Assembly: GCA_018417955.1 (NCBI GenBank)
Contig: JACTVC010000013.1
Coordinates: 1,200,633 to 1,264,632, forward strand
DNA: 64,000 nt
Direction of reading: 5' to 3'
DNA from: Laccaria trichodermophora
Taxonomy: Eukaryota > Basidiomycota > Agaricomycetes > Agaricales > Hydnangiaceae
A model generated the notes under the pieces. That model worked only from the letters and a program-made list of their open reading frames with translations, made no database searches and was not told the origin of the DNA. The position numbers were made by a program, and so were the translations under genes. This document shows positions 44,021 through 57,300 of the stretch, piece after piece; within the stretch, counting starts at the first letter, position 1; each line of letters opens with the position of its first letter.

Positions 44021-47000
44021 ATGAAGTTCGGTACAAAAATTAGCGTGCGTGTCTAACTCTCTCCTGCTTACTTCCTGAACTGAACCAGCTTCCAGACTGA
44101 TTTATATAACGAATGGCGACCATTCTATCTCGATTACAATCACCTCAAACGTGAACTAAAGGTCCGCTACCCTCGCACCTCGTGCTGATATTACCTATGA
44201 CGTTGTATTTCATTATAGGCTCGCACAACAAGTCACGGTTGGGGGCCCAAAGACGAGCAAGAGTTTACCTTGCTGCTCGAGAAAGAGCTTGACAAGATTC
44301 ATGATTTCCAGAAGTCAAAGGCGCGTTTCATCATTCTCGCCCAGTGAAATCAACTAATACGCCCCCGTCCAGACATCTGAACTGTCTCGCCGCATTCGGG
44401 AAGCGGAGAAAGATGTTAAGCGTCTCGTGGCAGAGGAATTGCAGTCAAACAGGGAAGGCGAAACTTCTCCCCCCGGTTCTCGATCCGACCCTGAGAGCCA
44501 GCAGCAGCAGGAAGATCCATACGCCCACGACGGTGGTTCAGATGATGACCTAGATGATGATGATGACGGAAACGACACGGACGAATCCTTTGAAGCCCTC
44601 GAGGACCGTTTTCACGGTCTTGAGGAAGAAGTAGCTATACTCGTTGCCGATGTGCACGACTTGGCTCTCTACACCAAGCTGAATATCACCGGCTTCATGA
44701 AAATTTTGAAGGTACGTCGTTCGAATGCTTATCCAGATGACAAACTTATCCATGCTCCATTCAGAAACACGACGTCAGCGACATTCTAGTTCGCTGAAAT
44801 TTCATACTTACCTCGCTAACAGAAACAAACTGGAATGCAACTCAAAACGTCTTTCATTCAAGATTATTTAGAAAAGCGACCCTTCTATAAATATAACTGG
44901 GACGCACTCATCGTCAAGCTGTCCAAGTTGTATGACCTGGTACGGACGAGAGGGCACCCTGTCCAGGGTGATTCGAGTGCAGGAGGCAATCAGAGTGCAT
45001 TTGTCCGACAAACAACGAAATATTGGGTAAGTTGTGATCCTCCTTTATGGATGCGTAGGACGCACCTCACTGCGCTCTCCAGGTACATCCGGACAATCTC
45101 GTGTCACTCAAGTTGGCCATCTTACGACATCTTCCCGTCTTGGGTGCGTATTCTACAAGATGTCATGGTGGTAAAATAACCCGAACCCATAGTTTTTAAT
45201 GCCGAGAAGGAGTTTGAACCAAAGGATTCTGGTAGGTGATATCGCGAAACACATGTGCTCATCTTCTCACTCCTCATAGCCATCACGTCAATATACTTTG
45301 ATAATGAAGAGCTCGAACTTTATTTAGGCCGTCTGGAGAAAACTGAAGGCGCAGAGGCTATCCGGCTTAGGTGGTATGGCGATGTCGACAACAAAACAGT
45401 AAGGCTTACTTGCAAACATCTCCGATTCCGTGATTCTGAGAAAATCGCAGATTTTCGTCGAGCGTAAGACTCACAGAGAAGATTGGACCGGAGAGAAATC
45501 TGTCAAAGCTCGATTCCCTCTCAAAGAACATCAGGTCAACGACTTCTTGCGTGGAGACTACACCGTCGATGCCGATTTCCAGGCTCTCGTGAAGAAGGGT
45601 AAAAAGTCTCAGCAGGAGGTGGATTCGATGATCCAGCTTGCTAACGAGGTGCAGTATGCTGTCTTGACGAAGAAGCTTCAACCTGGTGAGTCTTTCGCTC
45701 GTAGTATCACTTTCTTTGCTCTTACAGAAATTTCTTAGTGATGCGTTCGTTCTACAACCGAACTGCGTTCCAACTTCCTGGTGACGCCCGTGTGCGTATC
45801 TCCCTCGACACAGAGTTAACCTTGGTTCGCGAGGATAATTGGGATGGCCATGCTCGTTCAGGGGATAACTGGCGTCGCACAGATGCGGGTATCGACTTTC
45901 CTTTTGAACAAGTCCCTCCTGAAGACAAGGAGATATTCAAGTGCGTAAATACTCCTTTGTCTTGTGCCAACTGCCTTTTCTAATGTCCTACAGGTATGGC
46001 GTACTGGAGGTGAAATTGCAGACTCAATTTGGCCAACAACCACCAGAATGGGTTCAAGAGCTCGTTCAATCCCATCTTGTTGAAGCCGTGCCCAAGTTTA
46101 GGTACGTCCTCTTGCCTTGCCCACCCAAAAGCTTGCTGATACGTACATAACAGTAAATTTATACACGGTTGCGCCACTCTCCTTCCAAATCGTGTGGACT
46201 TGGTTCCATTCTGGCTCCCTCAAAGTAAAGTTTTCTGGCATCGTTAACCCCGTCCGTGGCTTATCAAGGCGTGCTTTATCCAGTGGACGTCGATATCCTG
46301 AAACCAGATACCGGCTACCTCAGCGTTATTGAACGGCCATCTACCATCGTCAGCAAAGGCACTTCAAGACAGAGCTCCTCTGGTTCTCACTCTCCTTCGA
46401 CGCCCTCTTACACAGAGCCACTGTCAGAAGGTGAAGAGGACGACGATGCTGACCTTTCAGTAGCGAAGGATGAAGACAAACGAACAGGTTTAAGTGGCGA
46501 CGAAGTTAAAGCCGCTATAGCTTTTCGTGAACAGATGCTGAAGGAGAGGCGAGAAGAGGACGAAGCGAAGGGCGTCACGCCGTCTAAGGAGAAGGAGAAG
46601 GAGAAGAGCAGAAGCAACTTTGAAGCCGAGGACGAGGGGTCGCCTGAGACTAGCGAAGTTGGTCGCCGTAGAAAGCCCAAACACCATCGCGAGAAGTCTA
46701 CTATCTCATCCACGTTGAAAACCCGGACGCTGTCTATCGACCCATTGGCCCCGTCATCTGCGTTTGATGAAACGTTGAAGACGAAGCTGAGGGGTGCGAG
46801 GGACGCCAGGCGAAGAGCAGAGGAGAGTGGGAATGGATATCATGATGACGAGAACAACGATGAAGGTGGTAATAGCGAAACGGAAGGCGAAAATCCCGCA
46901 CTTGGCGGGATCAAACCCGGAGCGGACGACCGTATATTGGAACGTAACTGGTCTGCACCTGCTGGTAAAAAAATTGCAGTCCCTGTTCGCATAGAACCGA

Positions 47001-47365
47001 AGGTGTACTTTGCTGCGGAAAGGACTTTCCTTGTACGTTCCTTGCGATCTCTCATTTTCGTTTTTCTGACGACTTTTCAGAAATGGCTCAATAACGCTGT
47101 CTTCATCGGCTCTATTGCCACAACGTTGCTAAACTTCATACCCCCAGACGACCCGCGAGGTTTGATCAGTGCATGGTTCTTCACCTTCGCCGCGTTGCTC
47201 TCTATCGCTTACGCCGCAGGTATCTTCCTCTATCGGTCGTACAGACTGCGGGAACGACGTGCGGATGGGTTGTATTACGATAAATACGGACCCACCGTGT
47301 TGTGCTTTGTCCTATTTTTGGCCCTTGCAACTAATATCGGATTACGGGCATCGGAAATGATATGA
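44021..47365 (+). CDS. VTC4: Vacuolar transporter chaperone 4, polyphosphate polymerase
   Basis: The gene starts MKFGTKIS at 44021, an SPX domain start. SPX parts include [13 protein letters not shown] and [17 protein letters not shown], the Lys-rich inositol-pyrophosphate site. The polymerase tunnel domain follows: [69 protein letters not shown] and [19 protein letters not shown]. After a long acidic/basic linker (46.4-46.9 kb) come three membrane segments (about 47.09-47.35 kb) as in DUF202, ending LRASEMI. The protein makes polyphosphate from ATP and moves it into the vacuole, with SPX sensing phosphate status. Presence of the arginines and lysine of the tunnel favours the catalytic Vtc4 over Vtc2/3. 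At least ten short introns. Confidence 0.93.
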
Positions 47366-48428
47366 AGTCGACCATAGATGCGGAAGTGTTGTTCTTGTTT
47401 ATTGGCATCTTTGGGATGGGCATGCTGGGAGAATGGAGTATCTCTTAATTTCTAGTTTCCTAAGTAGTGCATAGGTTTGGTACAGTTCTTGTATATCTTT
47501 GGTCATAGCCTGACCTCTTGATCTAACTTCTTGATCGTATATGAATTCATTTCATCGTCAACAATGGGTGGACCTGGAAAGCCAAACTTGTATCGACGAT
47601 CCGTTTGGGCGTTGAGATTAGACCCCACAAATGTACAACCCAATAGAGTTTCGGAAGGTAACGAACGCCATACGCGCTATACCTCATCCGTGGCAGAACA
47701 GGCAAGGATCACACCATACTGTCGAAACTCATAGGCAGGCGAAATGGAACACAAGTATCAACGTCACGGAAGCCCAACAAAACCGTTATGTATGAGTTTT
47801 CTGCTTTCGACAACTGGAGCCCCAAAGATCGGTGAAGTTGTTGTGAGAACCAATTACGATATCTTGACGATATCGTCAGTAACGGGCCCTTCAGGCCCGT
47901 GACTGCGGGAGAGAATCTCGAGATTTGGGGGTTGCGTGAAAATCCCAGCTTGGTAGACGGAGAGGGTTCACCCCGGAAGAGCATTGACCGCATCCAGGAT
48001 TCCACGACATGCAGTAGGCCTCAAGGCGCGGTTAACGAAGTCGCGATAGTTGGCCCTGGCAGCCTTGATTAGAACTAGCATGGATTAGAACTAGAATTCG
48101 AATCCAGATCATTGCGGTAGATTATTTCCTCCGTACCTGTTCTTTCCTCAAGAAATACATTATGATTACCTTGCTTGTCAAGGTTTATTTCCATGTTTGC
48201 CATCAAAGCGGCTGCGTACCTCCCCAAGGTCTTTTCTCCATTTTATTACATCCGAAATCCAGTAGACCGCTCTAGACTGTCCAGCATTTGTTTAGTGTTT
48301 GTTTGCAAAAACAAGGAATTTTGTGATATCTTTTGCTCTTAGATACATCATCATTTGATTACATGAAGAGGAAATTCTAGGCAGTCTTGATAATTTTTGT
48401 ATCATTTTTGTGATTGTAATTACAAGCT
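47366..48428. other. Gene-free stretch between VTC4 and the Helitron remnant
   Basis: About 1.1 kb. Short frames on both strands (such as 47531-47734 and 47709-48005) resemble nothing I know. The VTC4 3' untranslated region occupies the left part. Confidence 0.5.
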
Positions 48429-48530
48429 TTAGACCTGTGCCTACGGCACGGCACTCGCTAACGCTCGGCCGTTCCTCCAGCACTGGTCACAGCTTGCCGG
48501 GGGCACGCCCCCTGGACCCCCTGGTACACA
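48429..48530 (-). repeat. Candidate Helitron 3' terminus: GC-rich hairpins then CTAA
   Basis: Read on the minus strand, a strong hairpin GGGGGCGTGCCCCC is followed by GTGCCGTGCCGTAGGCAC and, a few bases on, CTAA at 48432-48429. Helitrons end in a hairpin and CTRR. The base after CTAA is A, not the expected T, so the exact end is unsure. Confidence 0.4.
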
Positions 48531-50444
48531 TGTTTAATCCTAGTTCTGGTACACATGTTCAATTTTGGCTCTTCTTACATCTCAATCAAAATAAAGTTAC
48601 ATTTATCAGTACTTTTACCATTTACATCAATCTAATAATACCTCTGGATAGACTACATTTCGTGTTACAGTTTGTTGTGAACCATCTTTAAAGAGAACTT
48701 TGATATGGTTGCTTGATGTGCAATGTGAAAGAGCCACATAAAGTTGTCCATGTGTAAACACTGGGGTCCGAACATCCAGTCCTAAATGTTTCACTGACTG
48801 TCCCTGAGATTTGTTGATTGTCATGCAAAAGGCCAGGCAAACAGGAAATTGCCTTCTGCATAACTGGAATGGAAGTTCACCATTTGAAGGCTCAAATCTT
48901 ATGTGGGGAATGAATGCTGTGTGTCCTGCAAATTCTCCTCCCAGAATGTGTACTTCTAAAACTTGGGAAGAGGCATGGGTGAGGATTGCCTGGGTTCCAT
49001 TGCATTGTCCATTTGCTGGATCAATATTTCGAAGGATCATTATTGGTGCACCTATCTTGAGTTTCAATTTTGCTAGAGGCATTCCACTAAGGTTGATGGA
49101 ATTGAGGTATTCTACTGGGTATTCAAATTCACCATCCACACCTCCTTCTCTCATAACAGAGTCTGCTGAGTGAAATGTTAATTCATTTCCACGCATGCAT
49201 TGAAGTATAGTTTCATTGAGATCATCAACATCATCATTCCGAGCTGTCAAAATGGTCTGATCAAGGAAATACTGATGCCAGAGCTCCAGTGGTGGCTTTT
49301 CTAGAGGTGGAATCTTTACTTTGCCATCTAGACAGCATGTGCCAAGTACTGGCAGTGCTACAGTACTCTTTGATAATCTCTCACATTTCCAATGTAAAGC
49401 ATCACACTTAGAGCATATTATATTCATTCTACCCAGTTTAAGCTTTTCACACTGAGCCTCAACCACAGGCAAGTAAGCAGGTGGGAGGATAACAGAAGCA
49501 GCAGGAACAGCAGCAGCAGCAGGAATAGCAGGGTGGTCAGCAGGTGGAACAGCAGCAACTAAAGGAGCAGGTACAGGAAGAGGATGATCAGGAAGAGGTG
49601 CAGGAGAAGGCTGCCTTCTTCTGCCTCTCCTTCCAGGTTGAGCAGGTTCATGAGCAGGTGCTCTCCCTCTCCCCCTCCTCCCTCTTGCTCCTACAGGCTG
49701 AGGAAGAGGTAGAGCTGCAGCCAATGCCTGTAAATGAGCAGGTAAGTGTGGATACTGAATACCATTTTGGTTAGGGTGCCCCATATTCTGGAAAAAAGCT
49801 TGTTAGACAGATAGAAAATAGCCTAATGGTTTTTCTTACCACATCTACCATAGCAGCAGGTGGAAATAGAGGTGGAGGGGCAGCAAGGGGGGCAGCATGA
49901 GCCTAAAAGATATATTAAATATTAGAAAAAGAGATATAACTCTGCAACCTACCTGATTTTGCAAATTACCCACTTGTGCAGCCATCCCAGGAGTAAGGTG
50001 AAGAATTTGACCATTATATAGAACCTCAACAAATGGATCATCACCTACAGGACCTTGAGGAATTTGAAGAGGAGCAACAGGGGGTGGAATAGGGAAAGGA
50101 AGAATAAAAGGTACACCACCAACAGCAGGATTTTGAGGTGTTCTCCTATGCTCAGGACTTTCCAACATCCTTCCTTGATGCTCTCTTGCCCTCTCAATAT
50201 TTCTATGCCTTTGTGGAGTATTAGGAGGAGAATCCCTGGAGAATAAATGATAGTTAAGTAATAAAGGCAGGGAGCAAAAGAAATATCCTACATCAAGACC
50301 AAAAGGACAACTAAAGCATATATTCTGATTAGCCAAAAAAAAGAGAAAAGATCCACATATTGAAGCAACTAACCAATCAGCAAAACCTTGTGAAATCTTA
50401 TCATCAAAAGTGATCAGAAGCAATCCAAGTGGACAAAATGTCAA
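48429..50444 (-). pseudogene. Helitron Pif1-like helicase remnant with internal deletion
   Basis: The minus-strand frame 49784-48627 begins with a Pro/Ala-rich part and a block CEKLKLGRMNIICSKCDALHW of the kind preceding Helitron-like domains in agarics. It passes directly into the C-terminal end of a Pif1/RecD helicase: LTARNDDVDDLNETILQ, ILRNIDPANGQCNGTQ, FCMTINKSQGQSVKHLGLD and HGQLYVALSHCTS. The Rep nuclease and helicase motifs I-IV that should lie between are absent. A further exon upstream (about 49935-50240) reads SPPNTPQRHRNIERAREHQGR and joins through an intron at 49787-49840. Motif VI has His where Arg is expected (ALSR to ALSH). It cannot move on its own. Confidence 0.7.
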
Positions 50445-51191
50445 TTGAAGGTGTCTAAAAATAGTTGAAGGCTTTCTATAATGATCAAGATGTTATCCAA
50501 AAACTTACAAAATAATGTATCAGAGTTCGTGGTGGTTTGTGGAAAAGTGAGGCAGGAGGAGCAGCCTGAAGCCGTGTTGAGAAGTCTCATGAGGGTGTGA
50601 ACTGCTTAGTAAAATAGAGCTGAATTTGTCAGCCATCAATCCTTTGTGTTTTCATGTATAGATGTGAGTTAAAATCTTGAGTGCAACAAAATAAGAATAT
50701 AAATTTCACTGCATTAGACTGCTGCCAGATGGCCCAGATCTAACCATACCATTTACAAATTTGCCATCCCCAGTTGCTGAGAGATACTTACTCAATCTAT
50801 TCAACAAATCCACTCAAATTCTGCAACTTATACAATACTACTTGCTAGTAACAATACTGACCAAAAAAAGTTGTGTGCTTGTATGCACTGTATTGAAGCC
50901 CTTTTGCATTTGTTTGGCTTCTGCTCAGTGCATCCAGATTCCAAAGTGCATCACCATCATGCCAGATTTTGATGACTTCCATTGACTGTAAGGAGCAAAC
51001 CACACAAGTGGTTCAGCAATGAGCACTGAGTAGCCAATAAAAGATCACAAGCTTACTTACTCTGGAAAAAATCCATTTCATTTTTATGTAGTGGGCTTTG
51101 TGCCCATAAGTTAGCATTGGCAGGAACTAGCAGGATTTTGATTTCTGATGAACTCAATTCCTCCATTCACCAAACACCCAAATACACTGAT
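50445..51191. other. AT-rich stretch left of the Copia element
   Basis: No coding sequence recognised. It may be more of the Helitron, interrupted on its right by the Copia insertion. The last five bases, CTGAT (51187-51191), are the left copy of the Copia target duplication. Confidence 0.45.
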
Positions 51192-51309
51192 TGTTAATGT
51201 ACAAGTCATGTGCTCCTGTATCGTACTCCTATACTACGTAGTCTAACACCTACGTACTGAGTCACTACATGTCCAATACACTCTTGCTTCCTGCCTCCAT
51301 CTCTCAACA
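51192..51309 (+). repeat. Copia left LTR
   Basis: 118 bp, TGTTAATGTACAAGTC ... CTCTCAACA, matching 57401-57518 at 113 positions by eye. Confidence 0.97.
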
Positions 51310-51323
51310 GGTTATGGGCCCCG
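51310..51323 (+). promoter_or_regulatory. Copia primer-binding site
   Basis: GGTTATGGGCCCC directly follows the LTR. It resembles the copia-type site that pairs with the interior of initiator methionine tRNA (anticodon-arm fragment) rather than its 3' end. Confidence 0.7.
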
Positions 51324-51384
51324 GAGACACTTAAATTTGTATTGGATTTTCCAAACATTTTAAAGTTGAACTAAAACTGTCAAC

Positions 51385-54300
51385 ATGTCGATTCACAATG
51401 AAAATTCTAGTCGACAACTTACTCCTTGGGGATCACCCCTATTCACACCACCACCACGAGACGACGCGGACAATAATCTATACATGCTACCATCTATCAA
51501 GGCTGTACAGGGCATGGAAAATGCCGCTATCATTAAATTATCAAGCAACGATCATCTGAACGCTACGAATTGGATTGTGTGGTGTGAATGCATGCACATC
51601 ATGCTGAAACTCTGCAAAGTCTACAAATATACGCAGGGGGAAATTGAAAGACCAAACCCTCTTATCGACCCACAAGGCGTGAAGAACTGGTCTAAAAACG
51701 ACAACTATGCAAAGCATCTGTTAACATCGAACATCAGTACCACTGAGATGATGAACCTTGGATGACCTGGTACTTCTTCTGAGTGCTGGAAGCAACTCCT
51801 CGCACTTTATGAGAACAAAACTCATGACACCATCATCGCTTACACATGCAATTTACACAAATTACAAGCAGCCAATGGGGACGACATCCCCAAACATCTT
51901 GTCCAACTGCGACAATATTACCTTCGAATTAATCTCACTGCCAACCCTGACTTCTGGATCTCTGACACTCAATTCAAAGTCATCATATCTTCGTCTTTAC
52001 CCCAATCTTGGGATAGTTTCACTGAAGACTATGTTGGACAAAGGACCGACATCATTGAGACAAATCCAAAGAAATTAATGACTTCTCAAGAATTTATCGG
52101 TATTATACGCAAGGAATATGTGCGGAGGACCAGGCGTGAAGATGAATTGACCAATTTTGCGATTCACAACCCCAATAACAAACCTCCCAAACCAAATCTC
52201 ACACAGCGCATCAGTAGCTGCAGTAACGCCACATCCAGTAACACATCTGAAAAATGGTGTTCACACTGCAAGCGCAAGAACCACAACACTACTGATTGCT
52301 ACTTCCTCAATGACACCCAGGCTTGTGGATACTGTGGCAAGAAGGGGCACATCGACAAAAATTGTTGAGAGAAGAGGAAGAAGGAGAAGGCAGACAGGGG
52401 AAAGAAAAGGAAGTTTGAGGGTAACAGGGGAGGTGATTCAAAGAAACAAAGGAAGGAAGTCGCAAATGTGGTGGAAGATGAGATTATTACCTTCTTCGCT
52501 AATGAAGAAGATGGACAGGACTTTAATTATGACACATTTGATGTTTCCAATAGCTTGGCAATGGATGAGCGCATTTCTTATTATGATGACTGGGTTGCGG
52601 ACACTGGAACCACCTCTCACATCTGTAATCAACGTGCAGCCTTCACAACTTATCAAACGCTGGGTGACAAAATTGTCTCTGGTGTTGGAGGCTTAAAAAC
52701 CACTGTCCATGGCATTGGAACAGTCGAAGTCGAATCCATTCACAAAGAAAATAAATATATCTTGCGATTGGAAAATGTCCTGCATATCCCTTCAAATCCC
52801 AACAACCTTTTCTCACTTGGGCACTGGGATACATCTGGAGGAAGATATACTGGAGGGGGAGGCACTATTACTCTCATCACAAAAGATGCGAAATCAATCA
52901 CTCAATGCAAGAAGGTCACAAATAATTTGTATCGAATGAAATTAACCATTCGAAAACCTGGTTCTTCTACCAACAAATCTGCGATTGTAACACCTCAAAC
53001 TTACCTCACCTCTGAGCCAACTCAAAGCTGGGAAACTTGGCACAAAAGATTTGGCCATACCAGCTATTCTGGTCTACAAAAATTATTAGACCACAAACTT
53101 GTCAACGGATTCAACGTTGATACCCAAACACCTAAACTGGAATGTATCACTTGCACAGAAGCAAAGCAAACTGTCGAACCATTCAATGAATCTTCTGAAT
53201 GAGTGACAGAACTTGGGGAACTCACACATATCAATATGTGGGGAAAATACCACATTTCCTCCATTAATGGAAAACAATACTATGTTGTTTTCGTCAATGA
53301 TCATGGACAATATACATCCCTAGACTTTACTAAAGGAAAGGATGAAGCTGTTCAAAGTGTCAAAAATTATGTGACATGCCTTAAAACTCTTGGGAGAAAC
53401 CCAAAAGCACTATGCTTCGACTGGGGGAAAGAATTTATAAATCAAGACCTTCAGAACTGGTGTGCAGAACAGGGAATAGAAATTCAAACAACAGCTCCCT
53501 ATTCACCATCCCAAAATGGAATTGCTGAACGCATGAATCGAACACTGGTGGAGCTTGCATGTGCAATGATTAATGCTCACAGTCTTCCAGAATTTCTTTG
53601 GGAACTAGCTGTAGCTCATGCTGCCTACCTAAGAAATCAAGCTTTCACTACACCTCTTGGTGACCACACACCATATTAGATTTGGCATAATAAAAAGCCA
53701 AACATCTCTCATCTTCGAGAATTTGGGGCACCTGTCTGGATCCTACATCAAGGACAGGCTAAACAACAAAAATTACAACCAAAATCAAAGTGACAAGCCT
53801 ATGTGGGCTATGATGACGGCTCTAATTCTGTACTTTACTACAGTGCAGAAACCCACAAGATCTTATCCTCACAGAATTTCCGTTTCCTCACCCAAACAAC
53901 TCCTCCACCAGCTGCTGATGACATCAAAATCGATCCAGCACCTGAAGGGGAGAAAGGGGAGAAAATACCTGTAACAATTACAGATGAATTAAATGAAAAT
54001 GAAAAACATACAACCGAAGACAACTTTGAATGAAAAACAAGAGGGAAAAGAGTTGATTATTGAGCTCTAAATGATCCCTTCCCTGATGAACTTGATGAGC
54101 AGGGGAATCTTATCATCTACAGTGATGATGAGATAATATATGCCATTACTGCAGGGGACGAATACAACAGTCTCAAAGAAGCAAAGGCCTCAGTTGACTG
54201 GCCAGAATGGCAAAGTGCTATGGATATTGAAATTAAACAACTCCAAGAAATGGGAACTTGGAAATTGGTTGATCTACCTCCCAATGCCATACCTATCGCA

Positions 54301-57300
54301 AATAAATGGGTGTATATCAAGAAGCGAGACCAACTTGGTGAACTCATCAAATACAAAGCACGACTGGTAGCAAAAGGATGTGCCCAACATCCTGGCTATG
54401 ACTATGTGGAAACATTTTCACCTGTTGTACACATGGAAACAGTCCGAGCCATTCTCGCTCTCACAGTTAAAAACAGATATAAAATCCAACAAATGGACAT
54501 CAAAGGTGCATACCTTAATGGCACTTTGAAGGAGAAGGTCTATATGAAACAACCAGAAGGTTACAATGATGGCACCAAGAGAGTTTGTGAGCTTATCAAA
54601 ACACTTTATGGCTTGAAACAATCAGGATGTGAATGGAACCACAAATTGGACTCCAAACTCAAAAATCTTGGTTATACAAGACTTTATTCAGATCCTTGTG
54701 CCTATATACAGTGTGATGGAGACAACATCTCCATAATTACTGTCTGGGTTGATGATCTCCTTCTCTTTGCATCAGGTGACGACCTAATGCGAAAAATGAA
54801 GGAAGAAATCAAGGCCACATGGGACGTAACTGACTTGGGAGAGCCAAAGAAAATTATCGGCATTGAAATCTCTCATGTTGGAAATACTGTCACCATTTCC
54901 CAACAACACTATATCAAGTCAATTCTCAAATGCGAAGGCATGACAGATTGCAACCCTGTATCAACGCCTATGGATCCCAAAGTCAAAATCTTACCAAATC
55001 TGGAAGGCAATGAAGGTAGCAGAAGTAATTACTTCACACAAATTTTAGGCGAGCTGCAGTTCCTCGCCAATGCCACCCAACTGGATATTGCATATGCCAT
55101 CAACCGTCTATGCTCTTACACAGCAAATCCCACTGTGCAACATGTCACAGCCTTAAAACGAATTCTTCGATATTTAAAAGGCACCAAAACTCATGGAATA
55201 ACATATTCCAGCTCTCATAGTGACAATGACAATTTATTCCATGGTTTCTTTCATGGCTTTTCTGATGCTGCCTATGCTGACACAGAAGACTACAAATCAA
55301 CAGCAGGCTATGTCTTCATTGCAGCAGGGGGAGCAATAACATGGCGATCTAAAAGACAAACATTCACTGCTCTCTCAACAACTGAAGCTGAATATGTGGC
55401 TTTATCAGAAGCTGCTTGAGAAGCTTACTGGCTCAGAAATCTCTATGAAGAACTTGGATTTGCACAAAAATCACCAACGACAATTAAAGGCGATAATAAT
55501 GGATCAATTTCAATTAGGCATTGTCACGGGTAACCCCCAGGTATTTTCGGCCATACCCATACCCCTACCCATGGAAACCCGTACCCTCAACCATGGGTAG
55601 GGGTTTCTGCGGGTAAGGGTACGGGTTTGGGCGGGTTTGGCGGGTCTGGTGGGTCTGGCGGGTATAGCAGGTATGTACTATGTACTTAGGCTTGCAATGT
55701 GATGGACACGCTCATTATTAAGTCCTCGTCTATCATCATTGTGCGTCGTTGTTGCTGTTCCCCCCTTCTGTCCGTCCGCAGCTCGAATCCCTCACTACAA
55801 TTCCCTTATCCAATCTCACCAGTGGCTTGCATTCATAGTTTCTTACCGATATACTGTAGCAACAGATTTCTCGAAAGCATGCCAGAAACAAAATTAATTC
55901 ATTAATACAAATGATATTAATCAACAATATCGAAGGTAGGCTCAAACCTAAAAACATCATGGAGTAGATGGAGAATGGTAGGAATGGTAGGAAGGAGAGG
56001 AGAGGGAGTTGGTGGGTGAAGATTCCATGAGCACGGAGAAGCGCCATGGCTAGATTGCGGCTATTGGAGGTGTCGCGTGGACATGGAGTCGATGGGGGAG
56101 GTGGGGGCAAAGAGGCGGCATGGGAGCGGAGGCGCAACGGCGCATGGACCGCCAGATGGCACAGGAGTGGGATGCGCTGGTTGTGTGTCGAGTTGGCGTG
56201 TTGTTGTTGTTGTCTCCGTCACCATTTCCCCCTTCTAATCTTCTCACTGTGGAGGGACGACGTCGATGATTGTCGTCGTCATCATGTGTCGTCATTGGCC
56301 GTCATTGCTCGTGAGTCGTCATGTATAGGCATCGCTTAGTTTGACGTGCCAGTCTTGACACCACGCGCTCGTTCAGTTGCTGGGGCTTGTGACATGGCCT
56401 TGTCATGTTGTTGCCGTCGTCGTTAGTGTGTGCTGTGGGGGTTGTGGGTGGTTGATGATGGCTGTGGGCAGCGGTGGCTGTTGATGACAGTGGTGATGCA
56501 GTGGCATTGGGAGTTGGGAGTGCTTGTTGGAGGGGAGGTGTCTGTGGATGAGGCTGTGGTGGTCGACGTTGCACCCATATTCTGTTTTGAGGAGATTAGC
56601 GATGTGTGGGAGGTGAGTTTGCTCACCTAGGCTCGGCGTTGTCTGTTGTGAACAACGACAGGTTCATCGTTCGTCATTTCATTGACATGTCGCTGTCAGC
56701 GACATGGCGCCTGAGATGATTGTCGGATGATGGAAAGGATGGGAATTGGGACTCACTAGAAGGAAGGAGGGGAAGCGGACAGAAGGCAGAGAAACTTACA
56801 CTATCCCTGTATTGTTCAAAAGAGAACGGAGGATATGGATGAGGTCAACTTCGTGTATGTGTGTTCCGCTGAATGAAAGTCCAGTTATGGGGATGCTGAA
56901 CGTAGTGAGGTGTTGATCACATTTTGAACTCTGATGGAAAACCCGCCAGCTTCATGGCGGGTAACCCGCCAACCCACGCTGGGGGTACGGGTACAGCGAG
57001 GGTTGGATGAATCCAACCCGTACCCATACCCGGACGTACCCTTACCCGCAACCCACACGGGTTGCGAAACCCGTGACAATCACTAATTTCAATGGCCAGG
57101 AATCCCCAATTCCACCACCGTGCCAAGCACATTGCTATTCAATACCACAGAGTACGAGATGCAATACAAGAGGGCATTATCAAATTTGATTCTGTCCGTG
57201 ATCCTGAACAAACAGCTGACGTACTTATGAAGGCTTTACATCGCTTCAAACATCGAAAACACGTCGCAGAAATGGGAATGAAGTCAGCACTGGAAGGAAC

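Noticed and set aside
48060..48120. tRNA-like TTCGAATCC near 48090
   Set aside because: No acceptor or anticodon stems can be folded around it.
51385..55419. TGA read as an amino acid (recoding) to explain the gag-pol stops
   Set aside because: Host genes here (ERG11, VTC4) end in TGA, and the stops fit decay of Arg codons better. The TAG at 53677 would also be unexplained.
55736..56630. Several frames of 80-130 codons inside the hAT element
   Set aside because: They are low-complexity (His/Thr/Pro runs) and lack hAT dimerisation or catalytic motifs.
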